64,000 bases of DNA from Bacteroidales bacterium (GCA_910575615.1 CAJTEX010000004.1:62001-126000); one strand, 5' to 3'. Positions 53,642-63,440 are shown, numbered from the stretch's first letter. Program-made: numbers and translations. The notes: generated by a model from the letters alone, not told the origin.

Positions 53642-56600
53642 AACCATTTCTTTACAGTGTGGCCGAAGCCTACATACGCAATGAGGCTTCTGAGCTTTCT
53701 GACTATTGCTTCGTATTCCCCAACAAACGGAGCGTGGTGTTCTTCCATCACGCGTTTGCCCGTGCGTCACGCGAATTGGGCATAAACGTCGTGCATCCGG
53801 CATCGGCCACAATCTCAAGCTTCATAGAAGACTTGGTTCCGGGGAAGCCGGCCGAACGCCTGGAGATGATCCTGATTCTCTACCATGCTTACCGCGAGGT
53901 GATATTCCGACACGCAGGCGGAGGGCGCGAAGCCCAGGAGATTGCCGAGATGGTGGACTTCAACAAGTTCCAGCGCTGGGCCGATATGATTATCGGTGAT
54001 TTCAACGATGTCGACATGTATATGGTAGACGCGGAGCAACTTTTCCCAAACCTGGAGCATTACCGCGAGATTTCGGCCAATTACCTTGAACCGGAAGTCA
54101 TCGAGGAGATAAAACGCCATTGGCGCATAGATCGCATTCCGGAATACAACGACTCTTTCTGGAACCATATACTCCACACCGCCCCGTCAGAAAAGCATAT
54201 GGAGGGCCAAGCAGAAGCAGAACCTGAAACGACCAAAGGGAGCGCGCTACGGTTTTTCAGGCTATGGCAGATCATGCTTGAACTTTACGAGGTTTTCAAA
54301 CTCAGGATGTCTGAAGCCGGCCTGTTTTATCCAGGAATGGCCTACCGCGAAGCCACACGCATCATACGCGAACGCACCCGAAGCGATTTTGACCATCACC
54401 GATATATCTTCGTCGGGTTCAACATGCTTTCAAAAGCGGAGGAAACCATATTCCTTGAGCTGAAAGACAAACGTGGGGAGGATTTGTTTTCAGCACCGTT
54501 CGCCGACTTCTATTTCGATGATGCGTCGCCCGCATTCACCATGCCTGGCAACACCTCGGCATCTTTCCTCCACCATTACACACGGCTTTTCCCCTCTCTG
54601 TATGACTGTGTGGAACAAATCTCCGGATTCCCCAAAATAGAAATATCCGGCATCGCGTCAAAGGCAGGCCAAGCCAAACTCGCGGGAGCCATAGTCGGCC
54701 ATCTGTATCCGGCGTCCATGGAATGGAGTCTGGAACAACTAAGACGCACAGCGATAATCCTACCGCAGGAGACCATGGCCCGCGGCGTGGTCGCGGCGTT
54801 GCCGGAATGGATCAACCCGGTCAACCTGACAATGGGCTACAGGCTGCGCGACAGCAAAGCCGCGGGGCTTGTAAAAAGCATAGTGTCGATGCATCTCCGT
54901 TCAAGAAAGAACAGGGAATCAGGCCACACATTTTTTTATGAGGATGTCGTGAGAATCCTCACACACCCGATTATCCGGCAGATTTATCCGCTGGAATGCA
55001 GCCGAATCATATATGATATAAATGTCAACAGGTGGTACAACATCGATGGAGAATATCTCACAGGGCATTATCCCGAACTGTCTGCCATATTCAGATATGT
55101 CGATGACACACCTTCACGCGAAGAGGTGTTCTCTTATTTCGAGAACCTGTTTTCCTGGATACTGTCACATCTGGAAGACAAAGGCTCCGCGACAGATATC
55201 TCCGACATAGACGGCACCGAAATAGAGCAAGCGACAACCCTTCCGGCCGGAGCCCTTGTCGACAGGATGCTGGCCAGAGCATATTTGCGGGCCCTCATAC
55301 GACTCCGCGACCTATCCTCGCGGTATCTTGGAAGAAATGACATTTTTCTCACCGACTCCACCCTTTTTCATCTTATCGAACGGCTCGTCGGAGGCGAGAC
55401 TGTGAATTTCGAGGGACGACCACTTGACGGGCTCCAGGTGATGGGTGTGCTTGAGGCCCGTGGCCTTGATTTCGAGAACATCATCATTCCATCGATGAAT
55501 GAGAAAGTTTTCCCAAGGAAACATTACCAGAAATCATTCATCCCACCCCACCTGCGGCGCGCGTATGGGATGTCTACCCAAGACCACCAGGAGAGCATCT
55601 ACTCATATTACTTCTACCGCATGATATCACGCGCGTCAAGGGTGTTCCTCTTTTATGATGCCCGCACCCAAGGAGTGGGCGGGGGACAGATGTCGCGCTA
55701 TCTCAGCCAGCTCCTCCATCTTTACCGTCCGGAAGACATATCATGCCGCATACTCGGCTATGGAGTGGAATCAAGGGAATCACATCCGATTAGTGTGAGG
55801 AAAACCCCAGCCATAATGGCCGAGCTAAAGCGCTACCAGACGATGGAAAATCCCCGATACCTCTCGGCAAGTTCCATCAACCAATACATAAATTGCCCGT
55901 TGTCATTCTACTTGACATCTATCGCGGGATATAAACGGGAGGATGAGTTTCATGACTATATGGATGAAAGCACTTACGGGACCATAATCCACGGAGTGCT
56001 TGAAGACCTGTACAAGGCCGAGCGCGAGAGCCTGCTACATGGACGCTTCAACCGCCAGGCAATAGAGCGGCTGATGAAAAAGGATGTGGCAATCGAACAA
56101 GCCATCACCCGGCGTATCAACCATCATTACAACCGGCTCGGGGAGGACAGCCTTGTGCCACTGAAAGGTGACGCAGAGATATTCGGCGAGATAATGAAGA
56201 AATACATCCTTTTCGTGCTTAAAAGGGATATCGAAGCGGGGGAATTCGAATACCTGGCCGGAGAGTTCGACAACTCAGGGCGCCTGCGCCTGCAAGGCAC
56301 CAACGAGGCGGTGGAAATCAACTTCAAATACACTATTGACCGAATCGACCGGCTCGTATCGGCGGCAGACGGATCCACAAGACTTAGAATCATCGACTAC
56401 AAGACCGGCGAGGATGAGACATCGATAATCGACATCAAGGATATGTTCCTGGACCGTGGCAAATCCGGCAAAAGAGCCAAAGCAATGCTGCAACTATTTC
56501 TGTATTGCCAGGCTTTCGCTCAGGCGAAAAACCTCGCCGAACCCATACAGCCTTGGATTTACTCCATACGAAAAGTTGCCACGACCCCATTCTCTCCCCT

Positions 56601-56811
56601 GAGAATATCCGCGCCCCAGACTGATGACAAAAAAGCACGAAAGAAAACAGAGATAACGGATTATCGGGATTATGCAATAGAGTTCAACGATCTGATGCTC
56701 GAAGTGCTTGCCGACCTTTTCAATCCCGAAATCCCGTTCACGGCGGCAACGGATGACCATGCCTGCACTTTCTGCAAGTTTACCGAAATATGCCGCAAAA
56801 GACCAAGATAG
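53638..56811 (+). CDS. AddB-like PD-(D/E)XK exonuclease
   Basis: 1057 aa. It has a UvrD-like helicase-fold N-terminal half without an obvious Walker A (starts KPFLYSVAEAYIRNEASELS, then VFPNKRSVVFF) and a RecB-type nuclease at the C-terminus with LRIIDYKTGED (D920, K922). Cysteines C753 (INCPLSF), C1043-x2-C1046-x5-C1052 (CTFCKFTEIC) reproduce the 4Fe-4S cluster spacing of AddB. AddB works with AddA in double-strand-break end processing; no addA is adjacent. Cotranscribed with holB. Family assignment is good, exact partner unknown. Confidence 0.88.
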   Translation: MKPFLYSVAEAYIRNEASELSDYCFVFPNKRSVVFFHHAFARASRELGINVVHPASATISSFIEDLVPGKPAERLEMILILYHAYREVIFRHAGGGREAQEIAEMVDFNKFQRWADMIIGDFNDVDMYMVDAEQLFPNLEHYREISANYLEPEVIEEIKRHWRIDRIPEYNDSFWNHILHTAPSEKHMEGQAEAEPETTKGSALRFFRLWQIMLELYEVFKLRMSEAGLFYPGMAYREATRIIRERTRSDFDHHRYIFVGFNMLSKAEETIFLELKDKRGEDLFSAPFADFYFDDASPAFTMPGNTSASFLHHYTRLFPSLYDCVEQISGFPKIEISGIASKAGQAKLAGAIVGHLYPASMEWSLEQLRRTAIILPQETMARGVVAALPEWINPVNLTMGYRLRDSKAAGLVKSIVSMHLRSRKNRESGHTFFYEDVVRILTHPIIRQIYPLECSRIIYDINVNRWYNIDGEYLTGHYPELSAIFRYVDDTPSREEVFSYFENLFSWILSHLEDKGSATDISDIDGTEIEQATTLPAGALVDRMLARAYLRALIRLRDLSSRYLGRNDIFLTDSTLFHLIERLVGGETVNFEGRPLDGLQVMGVLEARGLDFENIIIPSMNEKVFPRKHYQKSFIPPHLRRAYGMSTQDHQESIYSYYFYRMISRASRVFLFYDARTQGVGGGQMSRYLSQLLHLYRPEDISCRILGYGVESRESHPISVRKTPAIMAELKRYQTMENPRYLSASSINQYINCPLSFYLTSIAGYKREDEFHDYMDESTYGTIIHGVLEDLYKAERESLLHGRFNRQAIERLMKKDVAIEQAITRRINHHYNRLGEDSLVPLKGDAEIFGEIMKKYILFVLKRDIEAGEFEYLAGEFDNSGRLRLQGTNEAVEINFKYTIDRIDRLVSAADGSTRLRIIDYKTGEDETSIIDIKDMFLDRGKSGKRAKAMLQLFLYCQAFAQAKNLAEPIQPWIYSIRKVATTPFSPLRISAPQTDDKKARKKTEITDYRDYAIEFNDLMLEVLADLFNPEIPFTAATDDHACTFCKFTEICRKRPR

Positions 56812-56862
56812 CATTTGCATTGCGCCTTGCACAAGACTAACCCTCCAAACCATCACTCGACA

Positions 56863-58041
56863 ATGGCCGGCCTATACATACATATCCCGTTTTGCAGAAG
56901 CAAATGCGCATACTGCGACTTCTACTCGCTCCCCGTTGGAAGCATTCTGAAAAAAGATCCAGGCAGCCTTTCCAAATATCTCAAGGCAATACTGACAGAG
57001 TTGGAAATGCGGGCCGTGGAGATAAACGAACCTATAAGCACCATATACATCGGGGGAGGCACACCAACATCTGTGCCTATGCCAGAACTCACAGACTTCA
57101 TTTCCTCTATCACAAAGAAAACAGCCGCAATAAACCGCAGATTCCAAATCAGTGAGATTATGGAGTTCACGATTGAGGCAAATCCAGAAGACATATCCAG
57201 GGAAACCATTGACAGTTTACGCAAATCTGGCATAGACCGCATAAGCATCGGCATTCAGTCTTTTGAAACGGCCCAACTCGAAGCCGTTATGCGCCGCCAT
57301 GACTCCAACACATCCTTGCGAGCATTGGCCGCGTTGAAGGATTCTGGTATAAACTACTCCGCAGACCTGATATACGGACTCCCAGGCCAGTCGTTAGACA
57401 GCTGGTCATCACAGATAAGGACCTTGCTGGATTTCGAGCCACCTCACTTTTCCGCATACCTGCTCTCCTACGAGCCTGGGACAAGATTGTACGCGCAAAA
57501 AGAACGAGGCAGGGTAAATGAGGCAGACGAACAGACGGCATGCCGGATGTATGACATCCTTATAAAATCAGCATCAGACCGAGGATATGACCATTACGAA
57601 ATCTCAAATTTCTCGCGTCCGGGCATGGCAGCCAAACACAATTCCTCTTATTGGAACCTCACACCATATCTTGGACTGGGATGCAGCGCCCACAGTTTTG
57701 ACGGAAACAACAGACGCATAAATCCGGCAAGCCTGGTCTCATATATGAAGGCACTCGATTGCGATAAAAAGACACTTCCATTCATCGAAGAGGAGGAGAC
57801 GGCAATAAATAAGGTCAACGATTACATCATAACATCTCTTAGAACATCTGCAGGGCTTTCAGTCCCTATGATAATAAAGAAGTGGGGAGACACGATAGCC
57901 ACTGAGGTGCGGACAAATCTATCGCCATTTTGCGCCACTGGGGGCCTGACTCCGCTCGGCGATGACTGTTACAGAATTCCTGAGCAACTTTGGCTCAAAT
58001 CCGATTCCATTATCAGAGATGCAATCCTTGAGGCTGACTAA
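56863..58041 (+). CDS. hemW: HemW-like radical SAM protein (coproporphyrinogen III oxidase-like)
   Basis: 392 aa. The 4Fe-4S motif is C11-x3-C15-x2-C18 (PFCRSKCAYCDFYS), followed by IYIGGGTPT, EANPED, GIDRISIGIQSF and IYGLPGQSLDSW, all typical of HemW. HemW is thought to insert or transport heme rather than oxidise coproporphyrinogen. HNSSYWNLTPYLGLGCSAHSF is the family C-terminal part. I used the ATG at 56863 because homology starts there. It is the last gene before a 1.2-kb gene-free stretch; no clear terminator follows. Confidence 0.92.
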   Translation: MAGLYIHIPFCRSKCAYCDFYSLPVGSILKKDPGSLSKYLKAILTELEMRAVEINEPISTIYIGGGTPTSVPMPELTDFISSITKKTAAINRRFQISEIMEFTIEANPEDISRETIDSLRKSGIDRISIGIQSFETAQLEAVMRRHDSNTSLRALAALKDSGINYSADLIYGLPGQSLDSWSSQIRTLLDFEPPHFSAYLLSYEPGTRLYAQKERGRVNEADEQTACRMYDILIKSASDRGYDHYEISNFSRPGMAAKHNSSYWNLTPYLGLGCSAHSFDGNNRRINPASLVSYMKALDCDKKTLPFIEEEETAINKVNDYIITSLRTSAGLSVPMIIKKWGDTIATEVRTNLSPFCATGGLTPLGDDCYRIPEQLWLKSDSIIRDAILEAD

Positions 58042-58187
58042 AATCTACCCAAAAACGCATCCTCACATACATATTCACTATCTGCCATTTTCCCAGCAGC
58101 AGGCAAAGACAAGGGTTTGTCAACTGTTTACTCTTGTTAAAATACTACTTTACAGTGAATTAAATGTTAAATAGAGCATCCCAAAGC

Positions 58188-58310
58188 AACTATTTGAGGC
58201 CCTGAGAATGTTATATTTGTAAACTGACCTACGGTCAGACGAGAATATTGAAATAATTTCCAGCCAAGATTCAAGTCAAGTCCTAAAGGTCGTTTTAGGG
58301 CCAAATAGTT
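58188..58310. repeat. Imperfect inverted repeat enclosing two hairpins
   Basis: AACTATTTGAGGCCCT at 58188-58203 is complementary, with a 2-base gap, to 58297-58310. Inside lie a perfect 6-bp hairpin with a 3-nt loop (58224-58229 with 58233-58238) and a weaker one (58282-58287 with 58294-58299). A -7-like TATATTTG sits at 58212-58219. Structured RNA or a small mobile remnant is possible. Confidence 0.4.
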
Positions 58311-59082
58311 AACACGGATTTGTCTAATAGCTCCGAGTTAAGATATTGCTCTGTTTACAAATCAGAACAATATGCTACATGAAATTTAAACACGAGAATT
58401 CAAGTATGTTTTCTGGAGTATATCGAACTTAAATTTACCCCACCAAATTCAAGTTGCATTTTCAAATAGCACTGTTTATATATCCCCATCATCTCGGTTT
58501 GAAAACACAAATCAGTCAGTGTTAACATCTGCACACTCTTAATTTTCGTTTTGGATGTGCAAAATTTATATTTACAACTCATTCTTTGACAAATAATTCT
58601 TGATTTGGATTCACACTCCAAGTGTTCTCTACTGTAATCTTTACAAAGAGACCGCCTCAAATCCAAACAAATGATTCCAAAATACAAATTTTGCAACCAA
58701 TTCAACCATTAACATTATTTCACACACGTCACAACGCGTTAATTTTCATACCCATTATAATTATTGCTTAAACAATCAATTTAATATGCCTGCGCATATA
58801 CGCCTTTTGTCTGTCCAACACGACATTCCTACTATACAAACCCCTATACGTCACTATGAGTATAAAATAAATCCAACCAAAACTTTAATACACTATCATA
58901 GATAGGCGTTTACTGGCGCGAACACTCGTCAGGCCATTTGAATTTAGGAATCCATAAGCCTCACCCTGTTTGTTTGTCTAAATTTGTATTTCCAAAGCGA
59001 TGGATTTGCATTTTTGCTCAGGTTGTTTTCATCTACAAACCGCAGACTTAGCATTTACATCTCAAAATTTTCCGCGCTAATT

Positions 59083-59120
59083 GCAAATTTGCATTTATCC
59101 TCCGCAAATTTGCATTTATC
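59083..59120. promoter_or_regulatory. Paired operator upstream of the HTH gene
   Basis: The 17-bp word GCAAATTTGCATTTATC occurs at 59083-59099 and 59104-59120, spaced 21 bp, i.e. two helical turns. Its first 10 bp, GCAAATTTGC, form a perfect palindrome. The second copy covers the -33 box. Confidence 0.65.
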
Positions 59121-59140
59121 AATTCTAATTATTAAATTTG
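59109..59140 (+). promoter_or_regulatory. Promoter of the HTH gene, overlapped by its operator
   Basis: TTTG at 59109-59112 (within the second palindrome), 20-bp spacer, TAAATTTG at 59133-59140. Exact consensus. Leader about 65 nt. Confidence 0.8.
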
Positions 59141-59209
59141 CAATTCAAAAAGACATCTCTTGGATTTCAAAAAACCAATTTACAATTAACAATTCAACCC
59201 AACTGACAT

Positions 59210-59923
59210 ATGGATTTGGTGAATCGCCTCAAATATTATATGGATCACGCCCAGGTAACCATATCCCAATTTGCAGACAGATGTGGAATCCCACGCCCAA
59301 CGATGTCTCAACTTATAAATGGCAGGAACAAACGCATCTCAGACGAAGTCATCAGCAAAATCCACAATGCGTTTCCCGACCTATCTGTCTTATGGCTGAT
59401 GTTTGGCGAAGGGGATATGACAACCAACGCAAATATCGAAACCTCAGAGCCTCAAATCGATGCAAAAGGCGTACCCGCCACCTATCAAACTACTGACACA
59501 CAACACCATAACCCGCAAAACTCCAACGGCGAGACCTGCGCTCAAGAAGCCCCATCCAGCGAAACATTCGAAAACCTGCTGTTTGAAACGCCTCAAGACG
59601 AGCCATTCCGCATAAATGCTTCACACATTGAGGACAGCGCGCCCAAAGACAACATCCTGTTTGAGACATCCCCGGCTTGCAATGACCAACCGAGCACACC
59701 ACACAATCCCCCACATACAATTCCGGCGCAAGCAGACAACCATCACGACATTACCCGAACCCTTGGTGCACATATTGCCCCATCCCCAGCCAACTCCCCT
59801 AAGACAGAGACATCCTCAGAGGAGAAACGCATATCCATATCTCCGGATGCCCACAAAAAAATCACTAATATCGTGGTGTTCTATTCCGACAACTCTTTCC
59901 AGTCGTTTCTTCCCGACTCCTGA
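59210..59923 (+). CDS. HTH (Cro/CI-like) transcription regulator
   Basis: 237 aa. The N-terminal ~70 residues hold a helix-turn-helix: NRLKYYMDHAQVTISQFADR, then GIPRPTMSQLINGRNKRISD as the turn and recognition helix, ending AFPDLSVLWLMFGEGDM. The middle (~75-205) is low-complexity, rich in Pro, Thr, Ser, Asn and His, with few helices. The end KKITNIVVFYSDNSFQSFLP is a short conserved-looking tail also known from other Bacteroidales HTH proteins. No signal peptidase-like domain as in LexA/CI. It probably represses its own promoter through the palindromes upstream. Confidence 0.8.
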   Translation: MDLVNRLKYYMDHAQVTISQFADRCGIPRPTMSQLINGRNKRISDEVISKIHNAFPDLSVLWLMFGEGDMTTNANIETSEPQIDAKGVPATYQTTDTQHHNPQNSNGETCAQEAPSSETFENLLFETPQDEPFRINASHIEDSAPKDNILFETSPACNDQPSTPHNPPHTIPAQADNHHDITRTLGAHIAPSPANSPKTETSSEEKRISISPDAHKKITNIVVFYSDNSFQSFLPDS

Positions 59924-59949
59924 CGCCATCTGACACCATCACAACACAA

Positions 59950-59991
59950 GGCCCCGGAACACCCTTTGCAGAGCTGTTCCGGGGCCGTTTT
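59950..59991. terminator. Terminator between the HTH gene and lpxA
   Basis: A perfect 11-bp GC-rich stem (59950-59960 with 59976-59986), 15-nt loop, then GTTTTTGG on the plus strand. It can also serve the convergent lpx operon. Confidence 0.85.
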
Positions 59992-60016
59992 TGGCCTTGT
60001 ATGGACAGGTATTACG

Positions 60017-60793
60017 TCAGACGTATCCCCTTACTATTCCACGCTTGGAATTGCGTATGAACTCTATAATCTCATCCCGCTCTTTGGTAGCCGGAAGTTC
60101 GGCCTCGATGCGATCCACGGCATCGGTGACATTGAGACGCGAAAGATACAGATAACGGTATATCTCTTGAATCTCACGTATCTGGTCGTTGGTGAAATTG
60201 CGCCTGCGCAGGCCAATTGAATTGATTCCGGTGTATGCGATAGGATCACGGCCGGCTTTCACAAATGGAGGTATGTCTTTGTTGATTCTTGAGCCGCCCT
60301 GAATCATCACATGTGTCCCGAGATGGCTGAACTGATGAATCAGCGTACCGCCTCCGATAACGGCGAAATCATCAACCTGCACCTCTCCTGCGAGCTGCGA
60401 CGAGTTGGATATTATCACATTGTTGCCGACAATGCAATCGTGAGCGACATGCGAATACGCCATAATTAGGCAGTTGTTGCCGACCACGGTCTTGCCTTTG
60501 GCGACAGTGCCACGGTTGACAGTGACACATTCTCGTATCGTGGTGTTGTCTCCGATGACGGCAACTGTGTCTTCTCCTTTGAATTTCAAGTCTTGAGGAA
60601 TCCCCGAAATCACCGCCCCGGGAAAGATGTTGCAGTGCTTACCAATCCTGGCCCCTTCCATGATCGTCACATTGCTGCATATGTGTGACCCTTCGCCAAT
60701 TTCGACATTCTGGTCGATGGTCACAAAGGGATCGATGACGACACTTGGATGGATTTTAGCCGCAGGATGGATATAGGCAAATGGCTGTTTCAT
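60017..60793 (-). CDS. lpxA: UDP-N-acetylglucosamine O-acyltransferase
   Basis: 258 aa. First enzyme of lipid A synthesis, a left-handed beta-helix trimer. Hexapeptide repeats run through residues ~5-190 (IHPSVVIDPFVTIDQNVEIG, CNIFPGAVISGIPQDLKFKG, MAYSHVAHDCIVGNNVI). The catalytic His is in SHVAHDC. The C-terminal helical part (INSIGLRRRNFTNDQIREIQ) is typical. It lies 17 bp after lpxC/fabZ. Confidence 0.95.
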   Translation of the reverse strand: MKQPFAYIHPAAKIHPSVVIDPFVTIDQNVEIGEGSHICSNVTIMEGARIGKHCNIFPGAVISGIPQDLKFKGEDTVAVIGDNTTIRECVTVNRGTVAKGKTVVGNNCLIMAYSHVAHDCIVGNNVIISNSSQLAGEVQVDDFAVIGGGTLIHQFSHLGTHVMIQGGSRINKDIPPFVKAGRDPIAYTGINSIGLRRRNFTNDQIREIQEIYRYLYLSRLNVTDAVDRIEAELPATKERDEIIEFIRNSKRGIVRGYV

Positions 60794-60810
60794 TCTGAAT
60801 GCTTATGGCG

Positions 60811-62193
60811 TTACTTGTTTTTTACTATCTGGGCCATGAACTCGCATTCACACACCACCTTGTCGCCGACAAACGCCACGCCTTTCATCAGCGCGCATCC
60901 TCGACGCAACGGGGTCATGAACGACACATGGAACAGCAGGGTGTCTCCAGGCACGACTTTCTGACGGAATTTCACGTTGTCAATCTTCATGAAATATGTC
61001 GAATAGGTCTCAGGCTCTTCAACAGTGGCAAGCACAAGAAGACCGCCGGTCTGAGCCATGGCTTCAATGAGAAGCACTCCGGGCATCACAGGCTCCTGAG
61101 GAAAATGCCCCTGGAAGAAAGGCTCATTTACCGTGACATTCTTCACACCTACGATGAACGTCTCGCCACGGTCGATGATTTTGTCTACCAGCAGCATCGG
61201 ATAACGATGGGGCAGATGCTCGCGGATATCATTGATATCCATAAGCGGGGCCTGTGAAGGATTGTAAGAGGGAGCCTGCAGTTCCTGACGCTGAATCTCC
61301 TTGCGTATCTGCTTGGCGAAAGTGGTGTTGATCTTGTGACCCGGACGGCAGGCGATGATGCGGCCCTTCAACGGACGACCGATAAGGGCGGTGTCGCCCA
61401 GCACATCCAACAGCTTGTGGCGGGCTGGCTCATTCTCAAATTCCAACGGACGGTTGTTGATAAACCCAAGCTCATTCACCTGCTTGCGCTCAACCCCCAT
61501 GAGGTCGGATATGTGGTCAAGCTTCTCCTGGGCCATCTCCTTGTCGTAGATGACAATAGCGTTGTCAAAGTCTCCGCCCTTGATGAGGTTGGCGTTCAGC
61601 AGAGGCTCGATTTCACGGACGAAAACGAATGTGCGGCTGCCGCTGATCCCCTGCTTGAACTCCGACATATTCTCCAGGCGCGCGAACTGGTTGGCAAGCA
61701 CGGGTGAGTCATATGAAATCATCACATCCACCGAGAAGTCATTGTCGGGAAGCACAGTAAGATGTGCGCCTGTCTGCGGGTCACGCACCTCAATCTTGCG
61801 TTTCACCACATAGAAGTTCTTGTCAGCGCTCTGCTCAGTCAAGCCAACACGCTCTATCGCCTCGCTGAACTGGCGTGCGCTCCCGTCAAGAATAGGGATT
61901 TCGGGGCCGGTGACCTTGATAAGGCAGTTGTCAACCCCGGCGGCATAAAGGGCAGCCAGAGCGTGCTCGACAGTCGAGACCCTGACATCTCCCCTGGCGA
62001 GGACAGTGCCACGGTCAGTGTCGGTCACATTCTCGGCCAGCGCGTCTATTACAGGTTCGCCGTCGAGATCCACTCGTTGGATCTTGTAGCCATGGTTTTC
62101 AGGAGCGGGCAGAAATGTGGCCTCGATTTCCAATCCGGTATGAAGGCCTTTCCCCTTTACGGAGAATTCGCCGTTAAGAGTTAGCTGTTTCAT
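60811..62193 (-). CDS. lpxC/fabZ: Fused UDP-3-O-acyl-GlcNAc deacetylase and 3-hydroxyacyl-ACP dehydratase
   Basis: 460 aa. Residues ~1-300 are LpxC, the committed zinc deacetylase of lipid A synthesis: KGKGLHTGLEIE start, VSTVEHALAALYAAGVDNC with the first zinc His, HKLLDVLGDTAL with the His/Asp ligands. Residues ~315-460 are FabZ: LPHRYPMLLVDKI and GHFPQEPVMPGVLLIEAMAQ with the catalytic His and Glu. The fusion is a Bacteroidetes hallmark and links lipid A with fatty-acid supply. Its start shares one base with the lpxD stop (TAATG). Confidence 0.96.
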   Translation of the reverse strand: MKQLTLNGEFSVKGKGLHTGLEIEATFLPAPENHGYKIQRVDLDGEPVIDALAENVTDTDRGTVLARGDVRVSTVEHALAALYAAGVDNCLIKVTGPEIPILDGSARQFSEAIERVGLTEQSADKNFYVVKRKIEVRDPQTGAHLTVLPDNDFSVDVMISYDSPVLANQFARLENMSEFKQGISGSRTFVFVREIEPLLNANLIKGGDFDNAIVIYDKEMAQEKLDHISDLMGVERKQVNELGFINNRPLEFENEPARHKLLDVLGDTALIGRPLKGRIIACRPGHKINTTFAKQIRKEIQRQELQAPSYNPSQAPLMDINDIREHLPHRYPMLLVDKIIDRGETFIVGVKNVTVNEPFFQGHFPQEPVMPGVLLIEAMAQTGGLLVLATVEEPETYSTYFMKIDNVKFRQKVVPGDTLLFHVSFMTPLRRGCALMKGVAFVGDKVVCECEFMAQIVKNK

Positions 62194-63218
62194 TATTTTT
62201 GTTTTGTGATATTTTCGAGATTTTTTACCCGGTCAAACAGTTCGCCGAGGTTTTTCTGATAAACGACATTGCGGGCATACTTCTTCATGTCCACCGCCGG
62301 CGCTCCCATCATTCGGGAATCGGAGGGGATACTTGACGCAACCCCAGACTGGGCTCCGATCTGCACACGGTCCCCGACTGTGATATGCCCGGCAATGCCT
62401 ACCTGGCCGCCGAACATGCATCGGTCACCGACCTTGGTCGAACCGGCGATGCCCACCTGGGCCGCCATTACCGTATGTTCGCCAATCCGGCAGTTGTGTG
62501 CGATTTGCACAAGGTTATCGAGCTTGGTGCCTCGGCCGATTATGGTCGACCCCATCATGGCCCGGTCAACCGTGGTGTTGGCTCCCAGCTCCACGTCATC
62601 CTCCACGACGACGTTACCAAGCTGGGGAATCTTCTTGTATCCGTCATCCGTGGGGGCAAACCCGAATCCGTCAGCGCCAATCACGCATCCCGAATGGAGG
62701 ACACACCGCTCCCCTATCCGACAATTATGATAGACCTTCACCCCCGGCTTCAATATGGCACCGTCGCCAATCTCGACATTGTCGCCAAGATATACCTGGG
62801 GGAAAATCTTCACACCCCGGCCCAGCTTCACACCCCGGCCGATATACGCGAACGCCCCGACATACGCATCCTCGGGAATCTCAACCCCCTCGGACACATA
62901 GCAAGGCTGCTCCACCCCTTGATATTTTGGCTCAAGGGCTTCCGCCGCAATGTCAAGCAATTGCGCGATGGTGGCATACGGGTCATCCACTCTTATCAAA
63001 GTGGCTTTCACCGGATGCTCGACCGAGAAATCTCTCTTGACCAGGACTACCGACGAACCTGTCTGGTAGATATAATGGTCATATTTCGGATTGGCAAGAA
63101 AAGACAACGCGCCTGGACGGCCTTCTTCAATCTTAGCGAATGTCGATACGGTAGCGTTGCCGTCTCCTTCGACAGTGCCGCCAACCAAGGCGGCTATTTG
63201 CTCTGCTGTGAACTGCAT
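62193..63218 (-). CDS. lpxD: UDP-3-O-acylglucosamine N-acyltransferase
   Basis: 341 aa. Third enzyme of lipid A synthesis. N-terminal uridine-binding domain ([34 protein letters not shown]) and a hexapeptide left-handed helix (~105-310; [36 protein letters not shown] with the catalytic His). The C-terminal helix is [10 protein letters not shown]. The ATG at 63218 marks the beginning of homology; upstream in-frame codons belong to the leader. First gene of lpxD-lpxC/fabZ-lpxA. Confidence 0.95.
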   Translation of the reverse strand: MQFTAEQIAALVGGTVEGDGNATVSTFAKIEEGRPGALSFLANPKYDHYIYQTGSSVVLVKRDFSVEHPVKATLIRVDDPYATIAQLLDIAAEALEPKYQGVEQPCYVSEGVEIPEDAYVGAFAYIGRGVKLGRGVKIFPQVYLGDNVEIGDGAILKPGVKVYHNCRIGERCVLHSGCVIGADGFGFAPTDDGYKKIPQLGNVVVEDDVELGANTTVDRAMMGSTIIGRGTKLDNLVQIAHNCRIGEHTVMAAQVGIAGSTKVGDRCMFGGQVGIAGHITVGDRVQIGAQSGVASSIPSDSRMMGAPAVDMKKYARNVVYQKNLGELFDRVKNLENITKQK

Positions 63219-63359
63219 TTTATGGTATGATATCTTGCGCGTCTGGCACACCGGAGCATTCCAGACCTGCGGTCTGCATACAGGCATCATAGATGACACC
63301 CCCCTACAGAACCGCTCAAGGAGCGAAGCACCCCTTGGCACGCACACTTTTACAATTTG

Positions 63360-63391
63360 CAAAGTTGGCAATTTTTTTCGAGATATCCAAA
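63360..63391 (-). promoter_or_regulatory. Probable promoter of the lpx operon
   Basis: Minus strand: TTTG (plus 63388-63391), 20-bp spacer, CAACTTTG (plus 63360-63367), one mismatch in the -7 box. The leader of ~135 nt contains a perfect 6-bp, 3-nt-loop hairpin (63262-63267 with 63271-63276). Confidence 0.6.
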
Positions 63392-63405
63392 AATAGGCAA
63401 AAGGT

Positions 63406-63436
63406 TTTGCCGACACATCTTTTTATCCTAAATTTG
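63406..63436 (+). promoter_or_regulatory. Promoter of rsmG
   Basis: TTTG at 63406-63409, 19-bp spacer, TAAATTTG at 63429-63436. Exact consensus, ending only 4 bp before the rsmG ATG. Confidence 0.85.
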
Positions 63437-63440
63437 CAAC

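Larger units (their letters stand above)
58042..59209. other. 1.17-kb AT-rich stretch without genes
   Basis: No frame looks coding. The longest, a minus-strand frame at 58400-58705, has no recognisable sequence and no promoter. Base composition is much richer in A and T than in the neighbouring genes. It holds an imperfect inverted repeat with internal hairpins (58188-58310) and, at its right end, the operators and promoter of the HTH gene. The remainder could be decayed accessory DNA. Confidence 0.6.

Noticed and set aside
58400-58705. A minus-strand 101-residue reading frame as a gene
   Set aside because: No promoter, no recognisable domain, unusual composition and AT-rich surroundings; most likely chance.
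62385-63230. A 281-residue plus-strand frame opposite lpxD
   Set aside because: Antisense shadow of the hexapeptide-repeat gene; no signal peptide, motif or promoter.
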